Positions 17,121 through 26,309 of a stretch of DNA of 64,000 nt are shown here, piece by piece (positions within the stretch are counted from its first letter, which is position 1; each line of letters starts with the position of its first letter). This stretch comes from Sinorhizobium psoraleae (GTDB lineage Bacteria > Pseudomonadota > Alphaproteobacteria > Rhizobiales > Rhizobiaceae). The DNA lies in assembly GCF_013283645.1 (NCBI RefSeq), contig NZ_JABEKV010000002.1, positions 441,798 to 505,797 of the forward strand. The letters are read 5' to 3'. A program made the translations under genes and the position numbers. The notes under the pieces are model-generated. The model saw nothing but the letters and a program-made list of their open reading frames with translations. It was not told the DNA's origin and ran no database searches.

Positions 17121-18422
17121 ATGATGAAAGTTAAGTGCACCCGGCTACCATCCGGGCTGACGGTGGTGACCGAGCGGATGCCGCATCTCGAAAGCGTGGC
17201 GCTCGGCGTCTGGATCAAGTCCGGTTCGCGCAACGAAACCGTGGATGAACACGGCATAGCGCACCTGCTGGAGCACATGGCTTTCAAGGGGACCCGGCGG
17301 CGCAGCGCCCGCCAGATCGCCGAGGAGATCGAGAATGTCGGCGGCGAACTCAACGCCGCCACCTCCACCGAAACGACCTCGTACTACGCCCGCGTGCTCA
17401 AGGACCATGTACCGCTGGCTGTCGACATCCTCGCCGATATCCTGACGGAATCGACCTTCGAAGACGAGGAACTCAGGCGCGAGAAACACGTCATCCTGCA
17501 GGAAATCGGCGCGGCGGACGACACCCCGGACGACGTCGTCTTCGACCGTTTCGCCGAGACCGCCTACCGCGACCAGACGGTTGGCCGCCCGATCCTCGGC
17601 ACGCCGGAAACCGTCATGTCCTTCTCGGCGGACCAGATTCGCCATTACCTCGGCCGCAACTATACGACCGACCGAATCTTCATCGTGGCGGCCGGCGCTG
17701 TCGAGCACGATTCCTTCGTGCGCGAGGTGGAAAGACGCTTTTCTGCGCTGCCACGCGAGCCGCATTCCTCTCCCGTTCTCGACACGGCGCTCTACACTGG
17801 CGGCGACAGCCGCGAGAGCCGCGATCTTATGGATGCGCAGATCCTGCTCGGCTTCGAGGGGAAAGCCTACCACGCGCGCGACTTCTACTGTTCGCAGATC
17901 CTTGCCAATATTCTCGGCGGAGGCATGTCTTCGCGCCTCTTCCAGGAAGTGCGCGAGCACCGGGGCCTCTGTTATTCCGTCTATGCCTTCCACTGGGGTT
18001 TCTCCGACACCGGTATCTTCGGCGTCCATGCTGCCACGGGCGGGGAAAACCTGCCGGAACTGATGCCGGTGATCGTCGACGAACTGCGCAAATCATCGAT
18101 GAGCATCGAGCAGCAGGAAATCGAGCGCGCCCGCGCGCAGATCCGCGCGCAATTGCTCATGGGACAGGAAAGCCCTGCTGCGCGGGCCGGACAGATCGCC
18201 CGCCAGATGATGCTCTATGGCCGCCCCATTCCCAACGAGGAACTGATGGAACGGCTGTCCGGCATCACCATAGAGCGCCTGACCGACCTCGCCGGCCGCC
18301 TGTTCTTCGATACGGTCCCGACGCTGTCGGCGATCGGCCCGCTTGAACAGCTTGCTCCCATGAGCGACATTCTGTCGTCTCTGAACATGAAGGCCGCTGA
18401 GGCGCACGCCATGGCGATCTGA
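17121..18422 (+). CDS. M16-family zinc metallopeptidase (processing-peptidase-like)
   Basis: A 433-residue peptidase of the M16 (pitrilysin) family, closest in style to mitochondrial processing peptidase beta and bacterial PqqL/YmxG-type proteins. The inverted zinc motif HLLEH is at residues 48-52, with the distal Glu in the ELRREKHVILQEI helix region. The second, non-catalytic half contains LGGGMSSRLFQEVREHRGLCYSVY. Single-domain length suggests an obligate dimer. No signal peptide, so it is cytoplasmic. It directly follows thrC in what looks like one transcription unit; this thrC-M16 neighbourhood is common in rhizobia. Confidence 0.92.
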   Translation: MMKVKCTRLPSGLTVVTERMPHLESVALGVWIKSGSRNETVDEHGIAHLLEHMAFKGTRRRSARQIAEEIENVGGELNAATSTETTSYYARVLKDHVPLAVDILADILTESTFEDEELRREKHVILQEIGAADDTPDDVVFDRFAETAYRDQTVGRPILGTPETVMSFSADQIRHYLGRNYTTDRIFIVAAGAVEHDSFVREVERRFSALPREPHSSPVLDTALYTGGDSRESRDLMDAQILLGFEGKAYHARDFYCSQILANILGGGMSSRLFQEVREHRGLCYSVYAFHWGFSDTGIFGVHAATGGENLPELMPVIVDELRKSSMSIEQQEIERARAQIRAQLLMGQESPAARAGQIARQMMLYGRPIPNEELMERLSGITIERLTDLAGRLFFDTVPTLSAIGPLEQLAPMSDILSSLNMKAAEAHAMAI

Positions 18423-18671
18423 CCGGGTCTGCCGCGGAGCTCAACACAGCGGAACCGGAGTGTTTTTCTTGAACAATTTCTGAAAATCGGATTCGATTCG
18501 GGCGCGAAGTTGTGCAACGTTCACAGTGTGGCGGCTCCACTGGAAGGTTGGAACGGCGGCGCCGTAGACGGGAGATAATTCCTTCCGTCAAGCATAGTGG
18601 CTGGGACGGCGAGGAAAATCCAGACGGCTTTCGCCGCCGCCCCCGCCCGCGATCCTGGCCCGGAGGTATAT

Positions 18672-19283
18672 ATGGCACGATCGGTTTTTCGGTTTCTGTC
18701 GCGGCAGCCCGAGTCGATCGAGATCGCCAACCGGAACTATCTGCTTCGCCTCCCCCGTTATGCCGATTATCGCCAATGGTATCAATTGCGCAGCGAGAGC
18801 CGCGCTTTCCTGGAGCCGTGGGAACCCACCTGGCGTGCCGACGAAATGACCGAGAGCGCGTTTCGCAGCCGCGTCATTCGCAACGAACAGGAATATGCCT
18901 CCGGCCAGGCCGTGCCCTTGTTTCTTTTCCATAAGCCGGACGAAATACTCCTTGGCGGCCTTACCATCGGACACATCCGACGAGGCGCGGCCCAGAACTG
19001 CATGATCGGCTACTGGATGGGACAGAAATATGCCGGCCAGGGTCATATGTACGAGGCGCTGAAGCTGACGATCCCCTACATCTTTTCGACCCTTGAGTTG
19101 CACCGTATTGAAGCAGCCTGTATTCCAGAGAACGCGCGGAGCATCCGGCTCCTTGAAAAGGCCGGCTTTGAGCGTGAAGGCTATTTGAGACAGTACTTGA
19201 AGATAAACGGGCAGTGGCGGGATCATCTGATGTTTTCCCTCCTGTCCGCAGACGCCGTACCGAACAGGAATATGCCCCTTTGA
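18672..19283 (+). CDS. GNAT N-acetyltransferase, RimJ-like
   Basis: A 203-residue GNAT acetyltransferase of the RimJ/RimL group, which acetylates N-termini of ribosomal or other proteins. The acetyl-CoA binding region is IGYWMGQKYAGQGHMYEALK (the canonical Q/RxxGxG/A element), followed by LELHRIEAACIPENARSIRLLEKAGFEREG, very characteristic of RimJ. The ATG at 18672 is preceded by GGAGG. Its TGA overlaps the ATG of the following EAL-domain gene by one base (TGATG), so the two are translationally coupled. Confidence 0.88.
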   Translation: MARSVFRFLSRQPESIEIANRNYLLRLPRYADYRQWYQLRSESRAFLEPWEPTWRADEMTESAFRSRVIRNEQEYASGQAVPLFLFHKPDEILLGGLTIGHIRRGAAQNCMIGYWMGQKYAGQGHMYEALKLTIPYIFSTLELHRIEAACIPENARSIRLLEKAGFEREGYLRQYLKINGQWRDHLMFSLLSADAVPNRNMPL

Positions 19284-22195
19284 TGCCCCTGACCTCTAAG
19301 CCGTTCGCGCGACCAGCCGCAAAGCTGGCGGCGTTTCTGGTCGCATTCGTCGTGTTCGCCATCGGCTTTGCTGGCGGCGTCGCGCACGCGCTCGAACCGG
19401 TGAAGATCTCGCGCGAAGACACGGCGCTCGACCTGACGGCCACCACCGAGATCTACAGCGGAAGGGGCGAGGCGTTCCAGGTGTCGACGGCTCCCGGCAC
19501 CGACGGCATCGTGCGGCGCATCGAGGTGCGATCGAGCACCGATAACCACCAGGGCGACTGGGCGGTCTTCGCACTGGCGAATGTCTCGGAGGAGCAACTC
19601 GAGCGCGTGATCGTCGCGCCGCATTTCCGGCTGGTCAATTCCAAGCTGTTCTGGCCGGATCTCGGTTCACAGCGCATCCTGTCGATCACGCCGAGCGAAG
19701 GCTTTGCCCTTGACCGACAGCCGAGCGACGAAGCCGACGTCTTCCGCATCACCCTCAATCCCGGCGCGGTCATTACCTTCGTCGCCGAGCTTGCCACGCC
19801 GGATCTGCCGCAAATCTATCTTTGGCAGCCCGACGCCTACAAGGACACGGTCAACGCGTTCACGCTCTACCGTGGCATCGTGCTCGGGATCGCCGGCCTC
19901 CTGGCAGTGTTCCTCACCATCCTCTTCGTGGTCAAGGGAACCTCGATGCTGCCGGCGACGGCCGCGCTCGCCTGGGCGGTGCTTGCGTATATCTGCGTCG
20001 ATTTCGGTTTCCTGTCGAAACTGATCAGCGTCACCGCGGGCGACGAGCGGGTATGGCGAGCGGGCACCGAAGTCTTCCTCGCGGCGGGACTGGTCGTTTT
20101 CCTTTTCACCTATCTCAACCTCAATCGCTGGCATCAGCATCTCGGCTATGCGACGCTCGCCTGGATTCTCGGCCTGGCGCTGCTCTTCGGTGTCGCGGTC
20201 TATGATCCGGCGATCGCGTCGGGCATCGCCCGCCTCTCCTTCGCACTGACGGCAACCGTCGGCATCGTGCTGATCGCCTATCTCGGCTTCAACCGCTACG
20301 ACCGCGCGATCCTTCTCGTTCCGGCGTGGCTTCTGATCCTTGTCTGGCTTTTCGGTGCATGGCTCGCGGTTACCGGCCAACTCGCCAACGATATCGTTCA
20401 GCCGGCGCTCGGCGGCGGGCTCGTGCTTATCGTACTCCTGATCGGCTTCACCGTGATGCAGCATGCCTTTGCTGGCGGCGCCTACCAGCAGGGCCTTTTC
20501 TCCGACCTGGAGCGGCAGTCCCTCGCGCTTACCGGATCGGGCGATACGGTCTGGGACTGGGACGTGGCGCGCGATCGCGTCGTGACCATCCCCGACATCT
20601 CGCACCAGCTCGGTCTTTCGCTTGGAACGATGAACGGCCCCGTCCGAAACTGGGTGCCACGCCTCCACCCGGACGATCGCGACCGCTTCCGCGCAACGCT
20701 CGACGTGCTCCTCGAACATAGGCGCGGCCGGTTGAACCATGAGTTTCGCGTACGCGCCGAGGACGGCCACTATCATTGGCTGTCGATCCGCGCCCGCCCG
20801 GTGCTCGGCGCGAACGGCGAGATCATCCGCTGCGTCGGCACCATCGTCGACATCACCGAGCAGCGCAATTCGGTCGAGCGGCTGCTGCACAACGCGCTCC
20901 ACGACAATTTGACCGGCCTTCCGAACAGGCAGGTGTTCCTCGATCGCTTGCAGGCGATCCTGCTGATGGCCGATGGCTCCAGTTCCGTGCGGCCGACGGT
21001 TCTTGCGATCGACATCGATCGCTACAAGCAGGTCAACGACATGCTCGGCATCGCAGCCGGCGACAATATTCTCATCGCGTTGACGCGCCGCCTGCGCCGC
21101 CTGCTGCGCCCGCAGGACACTCTGGCGCGCCTCGGCGGTGATCAGTTCGGCCTGATCCTTCTGTCAGAGCGCGACCCGGCGAAAATCGCCGATTTCGCCG
21201 ATGCAGTCAGCAAGGCGATCATGGTCCCGCTCAACTACGGCAATCGCGAGATCAATCTCACGGCCTCGATCGGCCTCGTTTCCTGGCTCGACCAGGAGCA
21301 GAGCGCCGCCGGCTTGCTCGATGACGCGGAGCTTGCGATGTTTCGCGCCAAGAAGGCGGGCGGCAACCGCGTCGAGCCGTTCCGGCCCGCTTTCCGGACA
21401 TCGGGATCGGACCGGCTGCAGCTCGAAGCGGATCTCAAGCGAGCGATCGAACGCAAGGAACTTTCGCTGGTCTACCAGCCGATCGTCCGCCTCAACGACG
21501 CCGAGATCGCCGGCTTCGAGGCGCTGATGCGCTGGGACCATCCGAAGCGCGGCAACGTCTCGCCGACGGAATTCATTCCGATCGCCGAGAATTCCGACCT
21601 GATCAATCAGCTTGGCATGTTCGCCTTCGACAAGGCGACCAGCGATCTCACCGACTGGCAGATACAGACGGGCGACTTGCCGATCTTCGTGGCGATCAAT
21701 CTTTCGAGCGCACAGCTTCTGAACAACGAACTCTATGACGACATCCGGGCGGTTCTCAACAAGAACCGCTGCGATCCGGCGAAGGTCAAGATGGAGCTGA
21801 CGGAATCGCTGGTGATGGAAAACCCCGAACAGGCGCGGCTCGTCCTCGAAAAACTCAAGGAGGCGGGTCTGCGGCTGGCGCTCGACGATTTCGGTACTGG
21901 CCACTCGTCGCTGTCCTACTTGACGCGCTTTCCTTTCGACACCATCAAGATCGACAAGGCACTGGTTCGCGACCCGAGCGACAAACGCGGCATCCTGCTG
22001 CGTTCCGTGATTACGATGGCCCGCGAACTCGATATGCGGGTAGTCGCCGAAGGCATCGAATCGGAAGAAGATGCGATCCAGCTCGCACAGATGGGTTGCG
22101 ACTATGGCCAGAGCTTCCTCTTCGGGCCGCCGGTCGGATCGGAATCGATCCTGCGCCTGCTGAAGGAGCGATTCCCGCTGATGAAGCGGGCCTGA
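19283..22195 (+). CDS. Membrane PAS-GGDQF-EAL cyclic-di-GMP protein
   Basis: A 970-residue c-di-GMP signalling protein. An N-terminal signal or anchor segment is followed by a periplasmic beta-rich domain (about 40-190) and seven or so membrane helices (about 195-395), a layout like 7TM diverse-intracellular-signalling receptors. Then come a PAS/PAC domain (about 407-530), a GGDEF domain and an EAL domain. The GGDEF active site reads GGDQF (residues 618-622), losing the fourth-position Glu, while the inhibitory site RPQD (609-612) is kept. The EAL motif (746-748) and the DDFGTGHSS segment are intact. The likely net activity is phosphodiesterase with GGDQF as a regulatory module (inference). 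Confidence 0.9.
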   Translation: MPLTSKPFARPAAKLAAFLVAFVVFAIGFAGGVAHALEPVKISREDTALDLTATTEIYSGRGEAFQVSTAPGTDGIVRRIEVRSSTDNHQGDWAVFALANVSEEQLERVIVAPHFRLVNSKLFWPDLGSQRILSITPSEGFALDRQPSDEADVFRITLNPGAVITFVAELATPDLPQIYLWQPDAYKDTVNAFTLYRGIVLGIAGLLAVFLTILFVVKGTSMLPATAALAWAVLAYICVDFGFLSKLISVTAGDERVWRAGTEVFLAAGLVVFLFTYLNLNRWHQHLGYATLAWILGLALLFGVAVYDPAIASGIARLSFALTATVGIVLIAYLGFNRYDRAILLVPAWLLILVWLFGAWLAVTGQLANDIVQPALGGGLVLIVLLIGFTVMQHAFAGGAYQQGLFSDLERQSLALTGSGDTVWDWDVARDRVVTIPDISHQLGLSLGTMNGPVRNWVPRLHPDDRDRFRATLDVLLEHRRGRLNHEFRVRAEDGHYHWLSIRARPVLGANGEIIRCVGTIVDITEQRNSVERLLHNALHDNLTGLPNRQVFLDRLQAILLMADGSSSVRPTVLAIDIDRYKQVNDMLGIAAGDNILIALTRRLRRLLRPQDTLARLGGDQFGLILLSERDPAKIADFADAVSKAIMVPLNYGNREINLTASIGLVSWLDQEQSAAGLLDDAELAMFRAKKAGGNRVEPFRPAFRTSGSDRLQLEADLKRAIERKELSLVYQPIVRLNDAEIAGFEALMRWDHPKRGNVSPTEFIPIAENSDLINQLGMFAFDKATSDLTDWQIQTGDLPIFVAINLSSAQLLNNELYDDIRAVLNKNRCDPAKVKMELTESLVMENPEQARLVLEKLKEAGLRLALDDFGTGHSSLSYLTRFPFDTIKIDKALVRDPSDKRGILLRSVITMARELDMRVVAEGIESEEDAIQLAQMGCDYGQSFLFGPPVGSESILRLLKERFPLMKRA

Positions 22196-22224
22196 GCCCG
22201 GCGAAGGTGTCGACACCGACATGG

Positions 22225-22331
22225 CTAGAGCATCCCGCTTTCACATGGAATCACGGAAAGCGGATAAGATGCTCTAGAATCAAAGTGCTAGAGCGTCCTT
22301 TGTGCCTTCATTTGAACGCACGGCGCTCTAG
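22225..22331 (+). repeat. Composite palindromic repeat (hybrid copy 3)
   Basis: The first palindrome CTAGAGCATC...GATGCTCTAG (22225-22277) encloses CCGCTTTC...GGAAAGCGG. A second hairpin CTAGAGCG...CGCTCTAG (22288-22331) is preceded by AATCAAAGTG, as in the mosaic repeat. It lies between convergent genes and may act as a transcription end. Confidence 0.75.
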
Positions 22332-22336
22332 GCGCG

Positions 22337-23395
22337 TCACCTTGTGTGTATCAACTTCCCGATGAAACCGAGCTTTTCGATCACCGGCGGCGACAGCACG
22401 AAAGGATAGCTGTCCGGCTGGCCCATGCTGCGTTGAATGCTGTTCAGCGCAACGCTGAGCGGTATCCAAGCATCGACGAGTGCCTGCGCGTCCTGCGCCG
22501 CATAGGGGTCGAAGTCCACTTCGGCTGCCATCCCTCGATGGTGCGGATCGGTCGAGAGACCGAAGGCCCGTGCCGTTTCCAGCGTATCCACGATGTGGAA
22601 ATAATGCGCCCAGCATTCCGCAAAATCTTCGGCTGGATGGCAGCTTGCATAGGTGGAAATGAAGCGGTCCTGCCAGTCCGGGGGCGGACCGTGCTCATAG
22701 TTTCGCCGCAGCGCCTCCGCATAGTCCTGGCGCTCGTCGCCGAACAGTGCTCGCGCCTTTGCCACCAGCGCCTGGTCGCCACGAACAAGCTGAGCCCAGT
22801 AGAAGTGTCCGATCTCGTGGCGGAAGTGCCCAAGCAAGGTCCGGTAGGGCTCGTGCATGGACACCCGGATACTTTCACGTGTCTCGTCATCGGCCTCAGC
22901 GGCGCGCAAACTGATCACACCGCCCTCGTATCCGGTCATCGCCGGGACGATGTTTCCGGCGCCATCAAGCTCGTCTGCGAGAAAGTCGAAAACGAGACCG
23001 GCTTCCGGATCCTCACTGCGATCCGGATGCGGCAAGTTCAACCGGATCAGCGAATAGAAGAGGTGCCGCTGCGCCTGCCCTATGCGCCGCCATCGCCGCA
23101 GCCCTTCGGGCCTGTCGGTCACGGGCACGATCCGGTTGTGACGACATGCTGCGCAATAGGGGCCCGCCTCCGCGTCGGTCAGCATCCAGTTGCAAACATC
23201 GGTTGCCGCATTGGCACAGAAACGCAGGCTTCTATCCGGCAGCGCAGCACTTTGCCAGAGTCCGCCGTCGGCCGGCGCCACAGTGTACATTGCGCTCTTT
23301 TCGGGGAGAAAGCCGAGTTGGCCGCCGCAGGCGACACAGACACGGTTGTCGAAAAAGACCGGCTGGCCACAATTGCTACATTGGAAGAGCTTCAT
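22337..23395 (-). CDS. Zinc-ribbon, HExxH putative zinc peptidase
   Basis: A 352-residue protein of the family annotated as putative zinc-binding peptidase (DUF2248-like). The N-terminus is a zinc ribbon (Cys6, Cys9, Cys20, Cys23: CSNCG...CVACG), and a second Cys-rich site follows (around FCANAATDVCNW and YCAACRHNRI). The metalloprotease motif HEIGH is at residues 193-197 in LLGHFRHEIGHFYW, and a downstream Glu lies in HPAEDFAECWAHYFHIVDTLETA. Cytoplasmic; substrates unknown. It is convergent with the EAL gene and is probably single. Confidence 0.85.
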   Translation of the reverse strand: MKLFQCSNCGQPVFFDNRVCVACGGQLGFLPEKSAMYTVAPADGGLWQSAALPDRSLRFCANAATDVCNWMLTDAEAGPYCAACRHNRIVPVTDRPEGLRRWRRIGQAQRHLFYSLIRLNLPHPDRSEDPEAGLVFDFLADELDGAGNIVPAMTGYEGGVISLRAAEADDETRESIRVSMHEPYRTLLGHFRHEIGHFYWAQLVRGDQALVAKARALFGDERQDYAEALRRNYEHGPPPDWQDRFISTYASCHPAEDFAECWAHYFHIVDTLETARAFGLSTDPHHRGMAAEVDFDPYAAQDAQALVDAWIPLSVALNSIQRSMGQPDSYPFVLSPPVIEKLGFIGKLIHTR

Positions 23396-23507
23396 TGAGA
23401 CACCGGCTGCACGGTTAACGACGCTTGCGCCATAAGCGAAAGCTGCACTCGATAACGAAACAAGGCTGTAGCGGTTCCCCGAGGCCGGCAGTGCGACCAG
23501 TTCACCG

Positions 23508-24113
23508 TCAGGCGTGGCCGGCGTCCGTGGAAAGCATGGCGGAGCTGACGCCCATCAGCTCAAGCGCCCGGTCATACTTCTCGTCCAAGGCGCGGTCGAA
23601 GATGAGCTCCTCGCGCGCAGGGCAAGTCAGCCAGCCGTTCTGAGCGATTTCGCTTTCGAGTTGACCGGGACCCCATCCCGCATAACCGAGCAGCATAGTC
23701 GCCTTGAGCGGTCCTTCGCCGCGCGAAATGGCCCTGACGATATCGAGCGTCGCCGTCAGGCAGATGTCGTCGCTGACGGGAATGCTGGAGTCGCTGAGAT
23801 AATCGTCGGAATGCAACACGAAGCCTCGTCCGGTCTCGACGGGACCGCCTGCCTGTATCTGAAAGTCCCGTGTCGTTGGGGGCAGACGGATCGCCTCCTC
23901 CTCATCGAGAATCTGCAGGTGCAATAGGACATCCGGGAAGGTCAGCTGCTGGGGGCGGTTGAGGACGAAGCCCATAGCCCCATCCTCTGAATGGGCGCAG
24001 ACAAAGATGACGGTGCGGGCAAAATTGGAATCGAACATACTGGGCATGGCGATCAGGAATTGACCGTCAAGGAACCCACGTTCGCGTGTCTTATGCAGCA
24101 CCGTTGTCGCCAT
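23508..24113 (-). CDS. YqgE/AlgH family protein
   Basis: A 201-residue protein of the UPF0301 (YqgE/AlgH) family. Conserved blocks are [41 protein letters not shown] and the C-terminal [23 protein letters not shown]. The molecular role is unresolved; AlgH was named from an alginate-regulation phenotype in Pseudomonas. It is divergent from the DsbD-alpha gene with a 165-nt gap that must hold both promoters. Confidence 0.93.
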   Translation of the reverse strand: MATTVLHKTRERGFLDGQFLIAMPSMFDSNFARTVIFVCAHSEDGAMGFVLNRPQQLTFPDVLLHLQILDEEEAIRLPPTTRDFQIQAGGPVETGRGFVLHSDDYLSDSSIPVSDDICLTATLDIVRAISRGEGPLKATMLLGYAGWGPGQLESEIAQNGWLTCPAREELIFDRALDEKYDRALELMGVSSAMLSTDAGHA

Positions 24114-24278
24114 AATGGAGATAGCCTACCAATTCGCCGCGAAATGAAAAGCGCCTCTACGTGGCGGCTGCGAAAATTTGCACGTACGACGCTCAAGCGT
24201 ACCGATCAAGCGATTATGATCGTCGGCATACGCCCGGGCGACTGGCGACATGGGTCGAAGAACTATAATGCTAAGCCT

Positions 24279-25127
24279 ATGACCAAGCGCCCTACACTAG
24301 AGAAGATGGCCCAACGCATCGCCACGGCAAGCCTGCTGCTCTTATTTTTTCTTCCAGCCAAAACCTATGCGGCCGCCAGCGACTGGGTAACATCGGCCGG
24401 CGGCATGATCCGTCTCGTCGCCGCTCAGCCCAAAGCGGACGGCACAATTCCGGCTATCCTCGAGGTCAGGCTCAAGCCCGGCTGGAAGACTTATTGGCGG
24501 GATCCGGGCGCAAGCGGCATACCACCGCAGATTGCGATAGATCCCTCTTCCGGCGTCGTTCTCGAGGCTATCCGTTTCCCCGCGCCGCAGATGTTCGGTG
24601 AAGGACCGGCGCGCTATGTCGGCTATGACACGCCGGTCGCCTTCCCGCTGGTGCTGAAGAGGACGCGCGACGATGGCGACCTCGCCATCCGAGCCTCCGT
24701 GTTCCTAGGCATCTGCGAGGACATCTGCATCCCGGTCCAGGGCGAACTGGACCTCGTGCTGAAGAAAGGCGAGTTCGACAATCCGCTCGATGGAGCACGC
24801 ATCGCCGACGCCGTCGCCGCTTTGCCGCAAGCCCCATCAGCCGATTTCAAGGTCACGGCGGCGAGCTTTGACGCAGAGGCTGGAGCGATCCGGCTCCGCC
24901 TTCAATTGCCTCCGGAGGCAAGCGCGGACCGGCCGGATTTCTTTCTTGCCGGCCCCTCCGGCGTGAGCTTCGGCGAGCCGGTTTTCGGCGCCGAAACGGG
25001 CGCTCACCGCACGGCGGATATTCCGGTAAAGCTCTCCGGCAAGGACAAGAGCATCAAGGGAAAGCCGATCGCCCTCACCGTGCGCGCCGGCAGCCGGAGC
25101 ATGGAAACGACCCTTGCCTTTGATTGA
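24279..25127 (+). CDS. Stand-alone DsbD N-terminal (alpha) domain protein, periplasmic
   Basis: An exported protein of about 282 residues matching the N-terminal periplasmic domain of DsbD/ScsB thiol reductases. A signal peptide (ATASLLLLFFLPAKTYAAA) is followed by SDWVTSAGGMIRLVAAQPK and LEVRLKPGWKTYWRDPGASGIPP, typical of the ScsB-type domain. The redox pair is Cys146 and Cys150 in GICEDICIP (CxxxC). The membrane DsbD-beta and thioredoxin-like gamma domains are absent, so it must take electrons from another transporter. The start could be ATG 24279 or ATG 24306; both give the same mature protein. A peroxiredoxin gene follows 73 nt downstream. Confidence 0.85.
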   Translation: MTKRPTLEKMAQRIATASLLLLFFLPAKTYAAASDWVTSAGGMIRLVAAQPKADGTIPAILEVRLKPGWKTYWRDPGASGIPPQIAIDPSSGVVLEAIRFPAPQMFGEGPARYVGYDTPVAFPLVLKRTRDDGDLAIRASVFLGICEDICIPVQGELDLVLKKGEFDNPLDGARIADAVAALPQAPSADFKVTAASFDAEAGAIRLRLQLPPEASADRPDFFLAGPSGVSFGEPVFGAETGAHRTADIPVKLSGKDKSIKGKPIALTVRAGSRSMETTLAFD

Positions 25128-25200
25128 TGGCGACCTATAGTCCCTCACGCGTTCGGTCGCTCCCATCGCACCGAACCTCGCTTATATCAGGGAGAGAAAC

Positions 25201-25686
25201 GTGACTATTTCCGTCGGAGACAAACTGCCCACCGCAACCTTCAAGGAAAAGACTGCCGACGGCCCGGTCGAGGTGACGACGGACGAGTTGTTCAAAGGCA
25301 AGCGCGTCGTTCTTTTTGCCGTGCCGGGTGCCTTCACGCCGACCTGCTCGCTCAATCACCTTCCCGGCTATCTCGAAAACCGCGATGCAATCCTTGCCCG
25401 CGGCGTCGACGATATTGCCGTGGTCGCGGTCAACGACCTGCATGTCATGGGCGCCTGGGCAACCTCGTCCGGTGGCATGGGCAAAATCCATTTCCTTTCG
25501 GACTGGAACGCCGCCTTCACGAAGGCGCTCGGCATGGATATCGACCTGTCGGCCGGGACGCTCGGCATCCGCTCCAAGCGCTATTCGATGCTCGTCGAAG
25601 ACGGCGTGGTAAAGGCGCTGAACGTCGAGGAAACCCCGGGCCAGGCGACGGTTTCGGGCGCCGCCACGATGCTGGAACAGCTTTGA
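25201..25686 (+). CDS. 1-Cys peroxiredoxin, Prx5 type
   Basis: A 161-residue thiol peroxidase of the Prx5/AhpC-TSA family that reduces peroxides. The peroxidatic Cys49 is in VPGAFTPTCSLNHLPGY. It is the only cysteine in the protein, so recycling must use glutathione, glutaredoxin or another partner rather than an internal disulfide. There is no export signal, so it is cytoplasmic. The start is GTG at 25201 with GGAGAG upstream. A RIME-like palindromic repeat lies right after the gene. Confidence 0.92.
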   Translation: MTISVGDKLPTATFKEKTADGPVEVTTDELFKGKRVVLFAVPGAFTPTCSLNHLPGYLENRDAILARGVDDIAVVAVNDLHVMGAWATSSGGMGKIHFLSDWNAAFTKALGMDIDLSAGTLGIRSKRYSMLVEDGVVKALNVEETPGQATVSGAATMLEQL

Positions 25687-25707
25687 TCTGAAGCGCGGCC
25701 AAAAGAT

Positions 25708-25815
25708 CCCCTCATCCGCCTGCCGGCACCTTCTCCCCGCAAGCGGGGCGAAGGGTCAAGCGGCACCCTCCCAGTCCCCTCTCCCCGCGTGTGGGGAAAG
25801 GGCTAGGGTGAGGGG
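25708..25815. repeat. RIME-like GC-rich palindromic repeat
   Basis: Bounded by CCCCTCA and TGAGGGG and containing two hairpins (TTCTCCCCGC-AA-GCGGGGCGAA and CTCTCCCCGCGTGTGGGGAAAG). This resembles the large rhizobial intergenic palindromes. It lies between the convergent peroxiredoxin and rnhA genes. Confidence 0.75.
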
Positions 25816-25847
25816 CAATTTCCTGCCCGGGCCAGTACGGCCCGTTT

Positions 25848-26309
25848 CTACTGCACCGCATCCGGGCGGCGCGACTTCTTGAACGGTTCCATGCCCTTGC
25901 GCGCGAGTTCGTCCGCCCGTTCGTTCTCCGGGTGTCCCGCATGACCCTTGACCCAGTGCCAGGTCACCTTGTGGCGGCCCCTCGCCTCATCCAGAGCCTG
26001 CCAAAGTTCGCCATTCTTCACCGGTTTCCTGTCTCCGGTCTTCCAGCCGTTGCGCTTCCAGCCATGAATCCATTTGGAAATGCCATCCATGACGTATTTG
26101 CTGTCCGTGTGAAGGTCGACCTCGCAGGGTTGCTTCAGCGCGTTCAATGCCGATATCGCGGCGAGCAGCTCCATGCGGTTGTTCGTCGTCTCGGCCTCTC
26201 CGCCGGACATTTCCTTCTCGACGTCGCCGTAGCGAAGCACGGCGCCCCAGCCGCCTGGGCCGGGATTTCCAGAACAGGCACCGTCGGTAAAGATATCGAC
26301 GTGCTTCAT
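25848..26309 (-). CDS. rnhA: Ribonuclease HI
   Basis: Cleaves RNA in RNA-DNA hybrids, removing primers and R-loops. The 153-residue enzyme begins [20 protein letters not shown] with the first catalytic Asp, then [13 protein letters not shown] (catalytic Glu), [11 protein letters not shown] (second Asp), and [16 protein letters not shown] (His and final Asp). All active-site residues are present. The ATG at 26309 overlaps the thrB stop codon as ATGA, so it is coupled to thrB; the upstream part of the open frame belongs to thrB's strand but a different frame. Confidence 0.96.
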   Translation of the reverse strand: MKHVDIFTDGACSGNPGPGGWGAVLRYGDVEKEMSGGEAETTNNRMELLAAISALNALKQPCEVDLHTDSKYVMDGISKWIHGWKRNGWKTGDRKPVKNGELWQALDEARGRHKVTWHWVKGHAGHPENERADELARKGMEPFKKSRRPDAVQ

